Assembly (NCBI GenBank): GCA_022605955.1
Contig: JAKCOZ010000008.1
Span: forward strand, 5,458,001-5,522,000
DNA: 64,000 nt
DNA from: Rallus limicola
Taxonomy: Eukaryota > Chordata > Aves > Gruiformes > Rallidae
Direction of reading: 5' to 3'
A program made the position numbers and the translations under genes. Of this stretch, positions 35,366-47,430 are shown one piece after another; within the stretch, counting starts at the first letter, position 1; each line of letters opens with the position of its first letter. The notes under the pieces were generated by a model. That model worked only from the letters and a program-made list of their open reading frames with translations, was not told the DNA's origin and did not search any database.

Positions 35366-38300
35366 GAGGGTATTGCCATGGAGTTGGTTCTGTCATTCAA
35401 AGTAGCTATCTGTTGATTTTATGTGTAATATCCATGACTTGGAAGGTTTGAGTGTTATCCATCAGGGGTCACTTAATAGAGATTTTTGCAGTTTGGAAGG
35501 ATGAAAAGGAACCAGGTGCTGAGGTCTGCAACACATCCCATGTGAATTAGAGGCATAAATGGGTGAGCACCTCTTCGGAGACACTTGTCATATGGCCACA
35601 CTGGGTCAGTCCTTAGACTCAAGAACATGGCTACTAACCAGTGACATTCAAAATAGGTATTGTGTCTTGGTCTCTTCATGGAATGCTGAGGAGCGATTTG
35701 GATTTTTCTGTCAAATACATGTGCTATTTTCAGTCGAGCCATAAATAGTTTTCATGCATTTTGTTTTGATCATGAGTATCTCAAATTGGATTCCTTCCTT
35801 AACTTTGAGAAGACGAGTTAATGTGTGGTACATGTCCCTGAGTGGATGAGAAATGAAGCATTTTGACACGAACATTTCTACAGCTACACAAAAAAGAACT
35901 TGTTGAAGTGCAAACGCTGGCTCATGAACATAATGAGCAGCTAGTGAAACTTGATTGCTGAAATGTTCATGAAAAAGTAATTGCAAACATTATTTGTTCA
36001 AGTGTTAAACTATTCCAGTACTTGCATGAAAGTATTGGTAGACTTTGCTAACCTCATCTTTCACTCTAGTTTGTTCACATACATTTTTTTGCATATTTGG
36101 AAAGTTACCAGAAATTTGACAGGATGATTTGATGAAGGTCAGACTATCTGAAGAGGCTGAAAAAGGGAAGCGAGAGTGAAGTAAGGGTTATTCTTCTACA
36201 AGGAGAAGGTTATAGCTGTATTGCAGAAGGCAAGGAGAGGAAGCGTGGAAAAATAGTTTGAGCAGAGCTTATGAAGAAGACCTGCAATTAAAGAGGAACT
36301 GGCAATTGGAAACACATAACTTCATTGGAAGATGGCAATGATTTTCCTTGTGGTAAAACACACTGATGCATTTCACATGACGCTTTCTTTTTTTAATTTA
36401 ACCTTTTCTTCACATGACATGGTAATTGTATCGCTTTCCAGTAAGTTTATAGTCTCTATAAAACCTTGAACCGTTTCTGGCTAGTTCATTTCCTTTCACA
36501 CATCTTTATTTTGCCCAGAAATAAAGTGGGGTTAGAAGAGAGGAGCGTAGAAAGGGGGTTATGACAAGGCAAAATTTCTGGAGAATTCAGGGGTATGCTA
36601 TCTGCTTCCAGAAGACGGAAAATAAGAAAAAAATCTGTGTTTAATCCTGGCCTTTCCATACATTAGGTTCACTTCTCTCTTCTGACACTTCATTATGGCT
36701 TTTCTGGGTTTGAATAAAAATGTAGTTCTCTTTTTCTTGCAGATAAAATCACTATGGCTGGGAGCTGGTTTTTGTGTGTACTATGCATGAGCGTTTTGTG
36801 TCCTGGAGACTGAAAACTTTCCAAGTGCGTGTGGTCTCTTACTCCTTTTGTCCCCCTCTGTGCTATTTAATGTCTGTTATCTGGCTGAAAGCAGATCTGC
36901 TTTCTGCAAGAAATGGCAAAAGTGCCTCAAGGTTGCCAGTAAATTCCTGTGAAGAAGCACATTAATGAAGTCGGATGGTGTTACTGCTGTGCAGCCATCC
37001 TGTGGGCAGCCTGCCTTTTCACACACCAAGTGTTTGGTAGCTGGGAAGAGAATCCAGAATTTCAGGGCTTTTAGGTTAGTGCTTTTATTTCTGATCTTCT
37101 AGCTTTGTGACTTTGTTGTTCATTTCATACCATGAAAGAAGCATAGGTTTTGTACAGCAACAGATGTGCTTATATAATACGATATAATGTATGCTGTGTC
37201 ATTATGCTTGCCCACGAGATGGCTGAATTGGAACTGGACATTTCACTCTTTCCAGAAGTTCTTAATATTTAGACATTTAACTCCTGTAACTATCGCTCTT
37301 GTAATGTGAATTCGTTGTTGGTTTATGGGTACTTCCCTTAAAGGTAATTCCTAGGTTCCTTCTTAAAAAAAAATAGAAAAATCATGTGGGTGTGCTGATC
37401 ATTTTGGGAAGGATGGTAATATAGACTTCCCACATGAATAACACAGGCTTCCCCAGCGTTCTCCGCTCTAGGAGCGAGAGGTGAATGAAACCTAGAGATA
37501 GCTCATACAGGTCTTTGACCTCTACGGGAAGGTTTGGATTTGTGAATCTCTGCTGTATTTTCTGTGCTCTGCGGGGTTTGTACAGCAGCATGGCCATGCA
37601 TGTAGATCTGGCATGGTCATTCTGCAGGATTGTGTGCACCTGCAAAGCATCCTGGCAGTGAGCTGGAGTACAGGATATTCATCTACTTTCTGAGACTCAT
37701 TTTGTCTCTCTCCCTGGTAGAGATCTTGCTTAAGATTGTATGTAATGTAGAAGGGTTTATTTGAGGACCAGAGCACGGTCAACATAGCAGAAGCATGGAG
37801 GTAATTGCCATAGCAGATTAAGATCACTGGGGCATTAATGATGCTGAATGAGTGTTGAAGACATGGTCTTCAGTCTGTTATCACAATTCATTAATTACTG
37901 CATCTGGTAGCACAGCCCAGTGCTTTGAGTCAACTTGAGCACTCAAGGGTTGATTTTCCTCCAATGTGGCTTATCAGTTACTGTAGGGCCAGTTACACAC
38001 TTGGTTTTATGCCCAGTTTCTGTAGGCACCAGTATCTTCTGAAAGCTTGTCTTAAGCCCTGGGTGGTAACTATATATTTCTTTATGTAATTGTCCTTACA
38101 ACCTTCTGGCTCTGGAAGCTCTATTAGATCTCTCTTTAGCATCAGGGAAAGGCATCTTTAACAGAAATTGCTAAAGTATTCAGCAGGGGCCTCTGGAACA
38201 GTTACGATTTTGAAGCTAGTGTTGATGGACAAATCAACACTAGCTAAGCTGGACAAATACCAGCGGCTTTGAATATTCTTCCCATATCACCCTGAGATAT

Positions 38301-39971
38301 ACTTCATGAGCCATACTCTTTGTATGGCTGCTGGGTACCTTATACCTGGTGCTGACCACTCTGCTCTTAGCTTGGCATAACCCAAAGATTATTCAGCACC
38401 TGGCAGAACACGGTTATCTAACAGCAAGGCCAGGATTCTAGTTAGAACAATGTATTTATTTTCTGGTAATTGTTTTGCAGTTTTACATTTTCCAGATATT
38501 TCACATCACCAACTAGACAGAAGCCTCTGTCCTCTGAGTAATTCCCTCTGTTTTTTCACAAGCATATAGATATTTCATTTAATCCTTTGCAGCCTCCCTT
38601 TGTGGCATCTACTTATTTATCACTGTCTTTAGGATCCCTTTTCTCCTTGGTAATGTTAATATTTTTGGTCCCTTGGTTACTGCTATTGTAAATTATTATC
38701 CAGTAAGATTTATAGCTGTGAGACTCGTACAGATAATCTGTCTCCCTCATTTAATGGTTTAACACTAAGATACCTTTGTTATTTTCTAATGAAACTGTGT
38801 GTATAATTTCTAGATATATTTTTGCAGGTATGTCATGAAAATTTAGGTCAGGAACGACCTACATCAGACTGTCTGACAGGCTACCAATCACACTGCACCA
38901 GGGTGCAGGGATTTTTCAAGGCATATAGGTAGTGAACCCACTGAACCTTTGCCATGACAGCCTTTTCTTAGGCAACAGACACTGGAAGCCCTTTGCTGAT
39001 GGAGTTTAATGCAGTGCCACTTAAATTGCTCAGAGATTTTATTGATTTGTTATCTCTTTTAAATGCACAAGGAAAAAATTAATTTAATTTCCATGTAATA
39101 GGGTCACCAGGGAAAGGCTGTTTATATGTTTTTTTAATTCCAGTTACATTTTTTATAACTTTTCAGTTCATTCCCCTGCTTCTCATAAACTACATTCAAT
39201 TACTTTTAAATAGGGTTTTTTAATCATTAGGTCCCCTTTTATGTGATGTTCTGTGGTTTAAAAAAAAGGATAAATGATTAGGCCATACCCTATGTAGATT
39301 TATCCAAGTGGCACAGTATGTCCTGGGTAGGGTTTTTTGGTCATATGGTTTAAGAGTTAGCAACAACCATAAGCTATTTGCCTTTGAGAAGTATTAGTAA
39401 AATTAATGACATTTTATTTCTCTCGTATTTGTTTGATCAGTTTTTATAAACATATTCTTTGTCATAGTAGTTCAGTAAGTAGATTCAAATAGACTCTGTC
39501 CTACTGATGGGATGCTCCTCTCAGCCAAAGCAAGAAAAATGGTGGCTGCAGAATCAGGTCCTTCTCTGCTGATGAGATCGAAACATTAAGAGATGGGTGA
39601 GAAGTTGTCCTCTTGCCTTGCTTAATGCTTCCCGTGTCTGCATTCAAGCAAGATAAATGACAGATCTCAAATACATTTTTTCTTACATTTATTTTGAGTG
39701 GAGGTGCAGAAAAATAGCTTTGAATGAGAGGGTGGGTGTTTGGTTTTAAATATGATGACTTCAGTGAGTCTGAGCAGAGGAAGGGTAGCTCAACAAGATG
39801 GGGCTATTCTGAAAAGCCATCTCTAGTTTGTTATTCTGTGTAACACTGCAGTACGAAAAATCATGGAACTGAACAGATAGGGTCATTATTTTTCTCAAAA
39901 TAATTCTTAAATTTTTTTGCTAGGTTTTTTTTCTCTGCACAATTAGTAAATAATTTTTCTTGGTCTTTCAG
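35366..39971. other. Intronic sequence of NCKAP5 (large intron, last part)
   Basis: No gene recognised. It contains the 13-bp inverted repeat at 38214-38245. The stretch 37840-39010 is somewhat less AT-biased and could hide an old, unrecognised element, but I can name none. The final 40 bases form the T-rich tract and AG acceptor of exon B. Confidence 0.6.
38214..38245. repeat. Perfect 13-bp inverted repeat
   Basis: Left arm agctagtgttgat (38214-38226), 6-base spacer ggacaa, right arm atcaacactagct (38233-38245). The string ggacaaat, which starts in the spacer, recurs just downstream from 38251, suggesting a small local rearrangement. Confidence 0.95.
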
Positions 39972-40105
39972 CGTGAGAAGCTGATACATGAGCTGGAGGA
40001 AGAAAGACATTTAAGACTTGAGAGTGAAAAAAGATTACGGGAGGTGACACTGGAGTCGGAGCGCAGCAGAGCTCAGATGCGTGGACTGCAAGAACAGTTT
40101 TCCAG
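39972..40105 (+). CDS. NCKAP5: NCKAP5 internal coding exon B (coiled-coil segment)
   Basis: Internal exon of 134 nt. The acceptor is ggtctttcag, with AG at 39970-39971. The donor is TCCAG|gtatgt, with GT at 40106-40107. It encodes 44 codons plus two bases (AG) of a split arginine or serine codon. The peptide begins REKLIHELEEERHLRLESEK, continues RLREVTLESERSRAQM and ends RGLQEQFS. It is rich in E, K, R and L with hydrophobic residues at heptad spacing, as in a parallel coiled coil. From memory, mammalian NCKAP5 has the near-identical stretches EKLIHELEEERHLRL and EVTLESER in the same place, directly after SEGAM. Joining exon A to exon B keeps the frame (phase 0). The outgoing intron is phase 2. 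The expected next exon (in mammals starting with a MEETVR-like sequence) was not found in the remaining 23.9 kb. A LINE or pseudogene origin is unlikely because both splice sites are intact and the frame is open. Confidence 0.92.
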
Positions 40106-43100
40106 GTATGTTGTATAAGGAAACCATGTTCAAAATATGGGAGAACATCCTTGGGTGCAAACCCATCGATCAATCCTGTTGATAGCTGGTATGGATGGAA
40201 TCTAAGGCAAAAGCTGCTCTCCCTCTGAAATGTAGTAAGCACAATGGGCTTTTGGCTAAATGATTGTTGGCAGCTGGTAAAAACTTACAAGGCTTCTACC
40301 ATCGCTCTGTGTAATGGTGACATTTTCATTTCTACAGATGTTGCACTTTTTAGAATTCCCAATAATTTTCTAAGTACAGGTGTTCACTTCTCAAAAAGTG
40401 CAGGTCACTGATAAATCAGCATTTGGATGGTTGTTCTTGTAAATCAACAAGAATGGGTTTGATCAATCTGAATAAAGGTTTAAAAACAAAAAAGTAATGA
40501 CTTGTACTAGCTGGGTAATCATCCTGCTTGGACATACTTCAAATCCATTCCTTGCTTACTAGACAAGACCTTTGGGGCTAGAACAGAGCTCCACTTCCAA
40601 GGCAGCCATATTAGAACTGGAGTTAGCCATAAACTGTTCATTCATATGACCACAGTAAGGATTTAACTTATTTGTTGCTTTCATGATACGTGAGGAGATC
40701 TTATACACCAAATAGGTTATTTTTTTTGGTCACATGAACAGAAACAAAACTAAATCAAAAGAGACAATGGAATTTTATGTTGTATATTTTCCATCAAGAC
40801 TGAACATTAATTCATTTCTACAGACCATTGAATCATTGAAAAGTTCCAAATTCAGTTCAATATGGTGAAAACCAGGTGTGTGGTGGGATTTTTCTTTAGT
40901 TATTTTTGTTGGGGTTTTGAGGGGTTTCTGTATTGGGCATTTTTTGTGGCTTGCTTTTCCTCAGTGTCTGCCATGCTGCTCCTCTGATCTCACATGGGGT
41001 TTCTAGGCAACGCTGTAAAAGCAGTTAATGGCAATAATAAAATTTGTTCTGATCTGTTATTTTTATATTTGGAAAATTTCCATAAATGCTTTTCAGATTT
41101 TAAAAACCTATCGAAGTGTTAAGGTAAATCTGATTTTTTTTTGCTAAAACTGCTAAGGATATTTCTTTCATAGGTTTTTGCTGTTGTTCTTCTACCATCT
41201 TTTGTTTCGATTTTTACTTATTCTGATGAGATTCCCTGAGTTTTATACAAAGTAAATCCATTCTATGAGCGTTCTTAAAATACTTCTCTTTTGATATTAA
41301 TCCTTGTTTATAAAGAATTTCCTGAGGTCCTGATTTTAGCACAATATTATCATTAGAATAACTAGAAGCTTTTGAAGTAAACGTTGAAGATGATAGAGCC
41401 ATGATTAAGAAAAGAAAGGGCTGGAGGGAAGCCAGTCTCCAGAGTAACACGCCCAGTAACTTGGTAAAATTTTCACTGCTGCATATTCAGATCTTTTCAG
41501 CATAACCCTGCATTATTCCTGTGAAACTGTAGTAGTCTGATTTAGTTCTACAGGAAAAGAATAACTCTATTATTAGTTAGCATCCCTGAAGTCCACTATT
41601 TTCAAGTGAACCCATTCTTTTCCTTCCATTGCTGTTTGCAGTCTAGCTTGCTCTGATCTGTCAAGCAGCAGAGGGATGCAAGCTCTTTGAGTTAAAGTTG
41701 TTTGTCTCTTTATTCTTGTACCTGTGATTTAGATAAAGGTGAATGCCAGCTAAATCAGCATTATGTTCTTTGTCAGGCTGCCTGCATGTTAGCTATACGG
41801 TTTAAAGGCAAACCTAAATATCACTTTTCATTAATGGCACCTGAGGTTGGCCCTGTTAATGCCAGTGATGAAAACTGCCATTGGCTTCCTCAGCTGTAAT
41901 TTCATTTTAGTGTAGAATGGATGCTAGGAAGAGAATGCATCACTTAAATATTTCATTTGCTTTTAAAAAATTATGTTTGTTATTATGAATATTGGAGGTT
42001 ATTTTTTCTCACTTTGTAGAATATGAAGATGTTTGCTTACACAAACAGACTTTCTCAATGTTTTTTTCTTACTCTGCTTAAGCAAATAATGGAACTGGCA
42101 ACTGGATAATTTTGTGCTGCTTAGAGATTCCATATTGTTTGAAGGATCTGAGACTTTTTTCTCAATTTGAGAACAATTAAATGGGGTAAAGCAGTTGGTG
42201 ATGGGAAGAGGTGTTGAAATTGAGCAAATTTGAAGTACTGTGGAAGAAGATGGCTAGAGAATAATAATTTGGGCCCAAATGTTGATTTAAGATGCAGATA
42301 GACTGAAGTAAGAACATATGTTATAACATAAATCATTTACATCTGTGTAATTCTTGAACTGAGTAGATTTACATAGAAATTCCTACATATACATGCAGTG
42401 CAGTAAGTTACACCGATTTGGAGGATGTTTCTTTGCATCTCAAAATATTTTCTCTGCATCTTTGAAAGAATGAAACATGATAGTTTTTGGAATGGACCTT
42501 TGTAGTCAGAGGAAGAAAGCTGCCTACTGCAGTCTGAAATTGTGTGAAAATTTTAATCTGTCATATAAACATATGGTTTGAGATTGACCAGTTCAGAAGG
42601 CAGGGTTTTTTTATTGATTGACGTTTCTCTTCTTACCAAGTAAGCAATATTCTGGGCTAGGACTCTGAAATAAATCAAAGTTCTCTTTCTTAACATCTGT
42701 ATAAATCTGCCAGAGCCTTAAAGTGACACAGTGGTTAGTTTGATAAATATGTGATTGTTGTAGAAGGAGAAAGAGCTCTTAAAGGCAGATTTTTTTTTTC
42801 CATAATTGTCCTGTGGTGTATCCGTGTAGCTTTTAGTATTTTTTCTAATTTTATTGGAAGTGAATAAGTGTGGAAAAATCCTGCAGGAAAATAATGCTAA
42901 AGCTAGAATTTTACACTGTCTTTGGGTGCAGTTATTTTTATATTGCCTTAGTATAATCCCACCTTGAGGTGAAATCATTGATGTTTTCTTTCTTGAACCA
43001 CTGAGATCTGTTACTTTGCTGCAGCTGTTCTGTTAAATTCTGTAAGGCCCTTTTTGGTGTGATACTGTATAGATGAATGTTGGTCTAATGCACAAAGACT

Positions 43101-44880
43101 AACCCTATAATTGCCTATCAGCTCAGTTTCTTCCAGGACAGTGTAATGCAGTCTGACTTTCCCATTTTGATTGGTGGCAACTGTCATGTATGAACTGGTG
43201 GGTCACTATTTAGGTTAGTATTATGCCTGCTGCCTCTTTACTCAGCTCTAGAGGAAATAAGGTTAATTCTTTTGGGTTTCTTTTTTGGTGGTTCTTTTGA
43301 CTGCTCACAGTTTAACACTATTTCCTTCTTGAACTTACTATATCTTGGACATTTGAGAAGAAAATACTCTGTGTCTCCTGTACCTCCTTGTTCTTGGCTT
43401 CAGCGGTGCTTTTCCTACTTTCAGCATCTTCCTACAACTGTGGGAACAGAAATGCAACAACCCTGCCTGAAGCAGTAGATGTGATTTATAGTATCACTCT
43501 AAAAAGCACACTAATACACACAATATAAATTGATTACATTTCTCTGCTGTACATCAGTAAGGAATAGAAATTGTTGTCTGTTGAGTGTATACAGTACAGG
43601 GGACTCCAAACTGGGATTAAATGTTAAAGCAGTAAAAGAGGTAGCTTTATTTAAGTTATTTTGGTTACTATTTTGGTCTAAATGAAACATGTTCAATAAA
43701 ACACAATATTGTGAAGTATGTCTGTAAACAGTAATTGAAGAGGCTAGTATCAAATCTTAAAATCCCCTTTGGGTAAATTTCAAAAATTCTTTCAGTTAGG
43801 CTGATGTTGTTTATAGGTATCAATGTCTGTGACTGGAAAACTGCTTCAGGGTTTTAAGAATGGATGTTATTGAAAAAGCAGGAAGTGATCCTTGTTGGAT
43901 CTGCCACCGTCCTGCAAATGGGATGAGCGCAATTCTCCTTAGATTGTATTTCAGCATTCCCCCCACAGTAATACTGACTGTAGGGTTAAGCCTGTCACTT
44001 CTGGCAAGGGGAAAAATCACTGCTACAGATCTGATAACACTTTGCATGAAAGGACTTTGTGGACACTGGTTTAAGCACATCCTACTTGGTTTTCTCCAAT
44101 TATTGTTACTTCCCCTTGTTCTGTTCTGGCTTATCAGCAGGTGAGTGGAAATGGTGACTCTTTTCCTAGCAGCTGTGATAAAAGGAGTTTTTTCCATCAC
44201 ATCAGCATGTTGATGTTGCATCATCACATTGTGATTTATAACAGTGTCACCCCTGCTTCATCTAGAGGTCACCATGTACTTGCACTTCAGTGGCCTTACT
44301 GCCCCGACTGATAATCCGTACACAACAGAGACAGTGTCTGGAAAGTATAAACCAGTGCCTTGGTAGCTTCTGTGGTCAGCCAGTTGGTCTAATGCCCATT
44401 GAATGCCAGTTTAAACTGTTAACATTTAAGTCTAGTTTCTGGGGAGATTAAAATGCTGTTGTGGCAGCCATTAATGATATTCCTTTGATTCTGCCATAGA
44501 AGGGGTGAGTAAGATACTGTGTGGGAATTCACTCCTTGTCTCAGAAGAAGGTTACAGAAGGAGTTGTCTACACTTTTCCTCTTTCTTGTAGATCTGCTGT
44601 AATTTCTTATCATCCTCCCCAAGTGGCTGTACGTGGGGTTACTGGAGGAGGCAGATTGCCACAAAGATAGAGTTTGTATCAAAGGCTGAACTTGTCATCC
44701 TGCCCTATGTTTTTAGGTACTAGATTTGCCTGTGTGAAAAAAATCCTAGTAAATAAGTATAAAGCACAACTTTCTGACTTGAAAATGCTCCTGGTGCTCC
44801 TTACTTGTGTGAAAGGGCTCTGGTGCATATCTCATACACTTGCTACCTCTTTTGCTGCTGCGTGTGTCTATCTTCAAACA
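40106..44880. other. Intronic sequence of NCKAP5 (downstream intron, first part)
   Basis: AT-rich sequence after exon B with no recognised exon. A G/T-rich patch at 40875-40945 resembles those at 22437-22501 and 29118-29170. Overlapping open frames at 43820-44227 (minus) and 43860-44144 (plus) show no recognisable domain and are probably chance. Confidence 0.6.
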
Positions 44881-45480
44881 TGTTGTGGTAGATTGACCTT
44901 GGCTGGCTGCTGGGTGCCCACCCAGCTGCTCTCTGATTCCACCTACTGAACACGACTGGGAGAGAAAATAAGAAGAAAAGAAACCTCATGGAGATCACTC
45001 ACCAGTTACCATCGAGGGGAAAGCAGGCTCATCTTGGGGAGGATGAGTTTTATTGCCAACCAAAACAGTGTAGGACAGTGAGAAACAAAGGCAAAACTAG
45101 TAACACCTCCCACCCCTCCCTTCTTACCAGGATCAGCTTCATTCCTGACTCTACTGCCTCCTCCCCTTAGCAGCAGGTTGGGCAGCAGGATGTGGGGGGA
45201 AGCTGCTACAAATAGTTCAAAGCGTTTCCTCTCCGCTGCTCTTTCTTCCTCATCCTTTTCCCCTGCCCCAGCGTGCGGTCCCTCCCACTGGTGTCTTAGA
45301 GTGCCGGGGGAGCCTCTTCCATGTGTGGTGTAAGGAAAGTGGGACTGGTGTCTGCTTCACAGGCACTAGTTCTGGAACTGCCACTCTCAGAGTGCTTTCA
45401 CTGGAGGACTGCTTAGCTCTTGGCTGGACTTGCCTAAGCCTCAGAGCCTGGTGTGAATGCCATTTCACTGGAGTGTTGAC
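44881..45480 (-). mobile_element. Truncated solo LTR of an avian endogenous retrovirus
   Basis: The plus-strand start tgttgtggtagattgacctt, followed by cccacccagctgctctctg, shares its start with the LTR at 34235. A poly(A) signal AATAAA lies on the minus strand at 45049-45054, in the context expected near the 3' end of this LTR type, so the element is on the minus strand. The middle part (cccctgccccagcgtgcggtccctcccac, within 45261-45289) also fits. The U3 start expected at the right-hand end, which the 34235 copy retains, is not visible here, so this copy is 5' truncated or diverged. The right boundary is approximate. Confidence 0.7.
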
Positions 45481-46980
45481 CTAATGCTTCAAATATCAAT
45501 AGATTTTTATTAAGAGTTGAGAGAGTGGAAGGAAGGTTTTTTTCAGATTAATAGTGATGGGGTAAGTAGTTTTAGTTATGTGGATGTACAAAACTTAGGT
45601 GCATGTTTCATCTCTAATCCTTGCTTAGAAGTGTCAAGCACTGTTTTAAGTAAAATGAAGGAGCTTTTTGTGAATAGTTTTCGTCTGGCAGAAAGTAAGG
45701 TAATGGTTTACTATAAATGTGAACTTAAGAATAAAGAGGAGGTTGCCCCAAGTTGTGTATGGACTTTGATTCCTCTCAGTTCATGGGGTAGTCTGGATGA
45801 AACATGCTGATTTCCTCTTGTTTGACCTACAAGAAGAAAAATAGCATTTCATGATTTTTCATATCTAGCTTCATCTTTTCCACTCTTCTGTTCAGTGTAC
45901 GAATAGAGCAGTTTTGAAGATACATGCACACAAGAAACGCCTTCAGAGAGTATGTTATCTCAATTTTCTTGACTACAGTTCTCATTCTGGTGTTAGAAAC
46001 CATCAGGTTGAAGTATGTATTTTGTACAGAAGTTGAGAAAGAACAAAAGCAATGAGTGACTGCAGAGGACTGGAGAACCAGTGCAAACTCAAAACACAGA
46101 AGTCATGCAAGGACCAGAAGCTATAGCAGACTATATTGCATGACTTGTATTGACTTACATAACACTTTTAGAAAGCAATGGATTGCTTTGCTTCAGGCAT
46201 TATTAAAGATGCACGTAGAGGTACATGCAGTTCCTGGTCTTCTGGAGACTCTTCAGGCTCTGAAGCTACATTAAGAGCCAGCCCTGTGTCAGTACCCCGA
46301 CACACTAGTAAATCATGTGGTGCTTTTTCATGGCAGCTTTTAGTTGCTGAAAGCTTCTTTCAAGGGGTCTGGGGAAATAGGTAAATTTATCTTCCACAGA
46401 CAAAACCATGGCTCTCCGTGCGCTCAGCAAATCCTGGGTTTGGTTTGTATTTATGTGCTGACAGTATGCATCATACTTGTATTTCTAGAAGGTTGCATCT
46501 ATTGCCTTTTACGGATTTATCAGAGCATGAAATGATACTCTGCTTCCTCTGTTCTAGCTAGCACTACAATTTAATAATCTAGTGTCTGGGGTTTTTTTTT
46601 CCTTTACATAATGTAATAGATTAGCACTGAAATAGTACTAGTTTCCAGGGTAATCCTTTGGGTTTAAAACATACAAGACAGATGAACATAAAAAAAACAG
46701 TATAGCAACATTTTCACTACAATATAACAGTAGGTTATATGTACAAGCCCACACACAACATGTATTCTGCTCTGTGCATTACTTTTTGTAATGAAAGATG
46801 TTTTGAATATTCTCTGCACCCCCCCATACCATGGCCCTGGCCAAGCAGAACCTATCTATATAATCTATATTAGATAGTGTGTGGTACGTATCCATCATCT
46901 CTCTTGTTATATGGCTGTTTCATTCCCAAAGTGAGAGATCTCCACCAATACTGAAGGAAGCTCCTGGAAGCATGTAAAAA
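45481..46980. other. Intronic sequence of NCKAP5 between LTR fragment and CR1
   Basis: Non-coding, AT-rich. Short open frames show no family resemblance. Nothing else recognised. Confidence 0.6.
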
Positions 46981-47430
46981 TCATAGCATGGTTTGGGTTG
47001 GAAGGGACCTCAAAAGATCATCTAGTCCAACCCCCCTACCAGAGCAGGATCACCTAGACTACAACAAAACCAACTCTCTGCCTGCCTTCAGAGGAGAGAT
47101 GTTCCAGCCTACTGGCAATCTTCATGGCCTCCTCTGGACCTGTTCCAACAGTTCCATGTCCTTCTTATGTTGGGGAGTCCAGAACTGGACACGGTACTCA
47201 AGGTGGGGTCTCAAGACTGCAGAGTAGAGGGGCAGAATCACCTCCCTTGACCTGCTGGCCACACGCCCCTTGCTGCAGCCCAGGATAGAGCTGACCTGCT
47301 GTGCTGCAAGCCTGTATTGTCGGCTCAGGTCGAGCTTCTCATCCACCAGCACCCCCAAGTCCTTCTCTGCAGGGCTGCTCTCTATCACATCATCTCCCAG
47401 CCTGTACTGGTGACAAGGGTTGCCCCAAAT
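46981..47430 (-). mobile_element. CR1 LINE 3' fragment, 5' truncated and internally deleted
   Basis: The plus-strand start tcatagcatggtttgggttg is the reverse complement of the CR1 3' terminus. Farther right, minus-strand translation (47388 down to 47122) gives the C-terminal part of the CR1 reverse transcriptase: [20 protein letters not shown], then [20 protein letters not shown], then [12 protein letters not shown]. Upstream of this the frame also has [10 protein letters not shown], typical of CR1. After QVQRR the family normally continues for many residues; here it passes after a short stretch into the 3' untranslated tail, so the end of the ORF is deleted. The element is 5' truncated, as is usual for CR1. 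Confidence 0.95.

Noticed and set aside
43820..44227. 135-codon minus-strand frame and a 94-codon plus-strand frame with a hydrophobic stretch
   Set aside because: No known domain; the hydrophobic segment is the T-rich shadow of AT-rich intron. No splice or promoter support.
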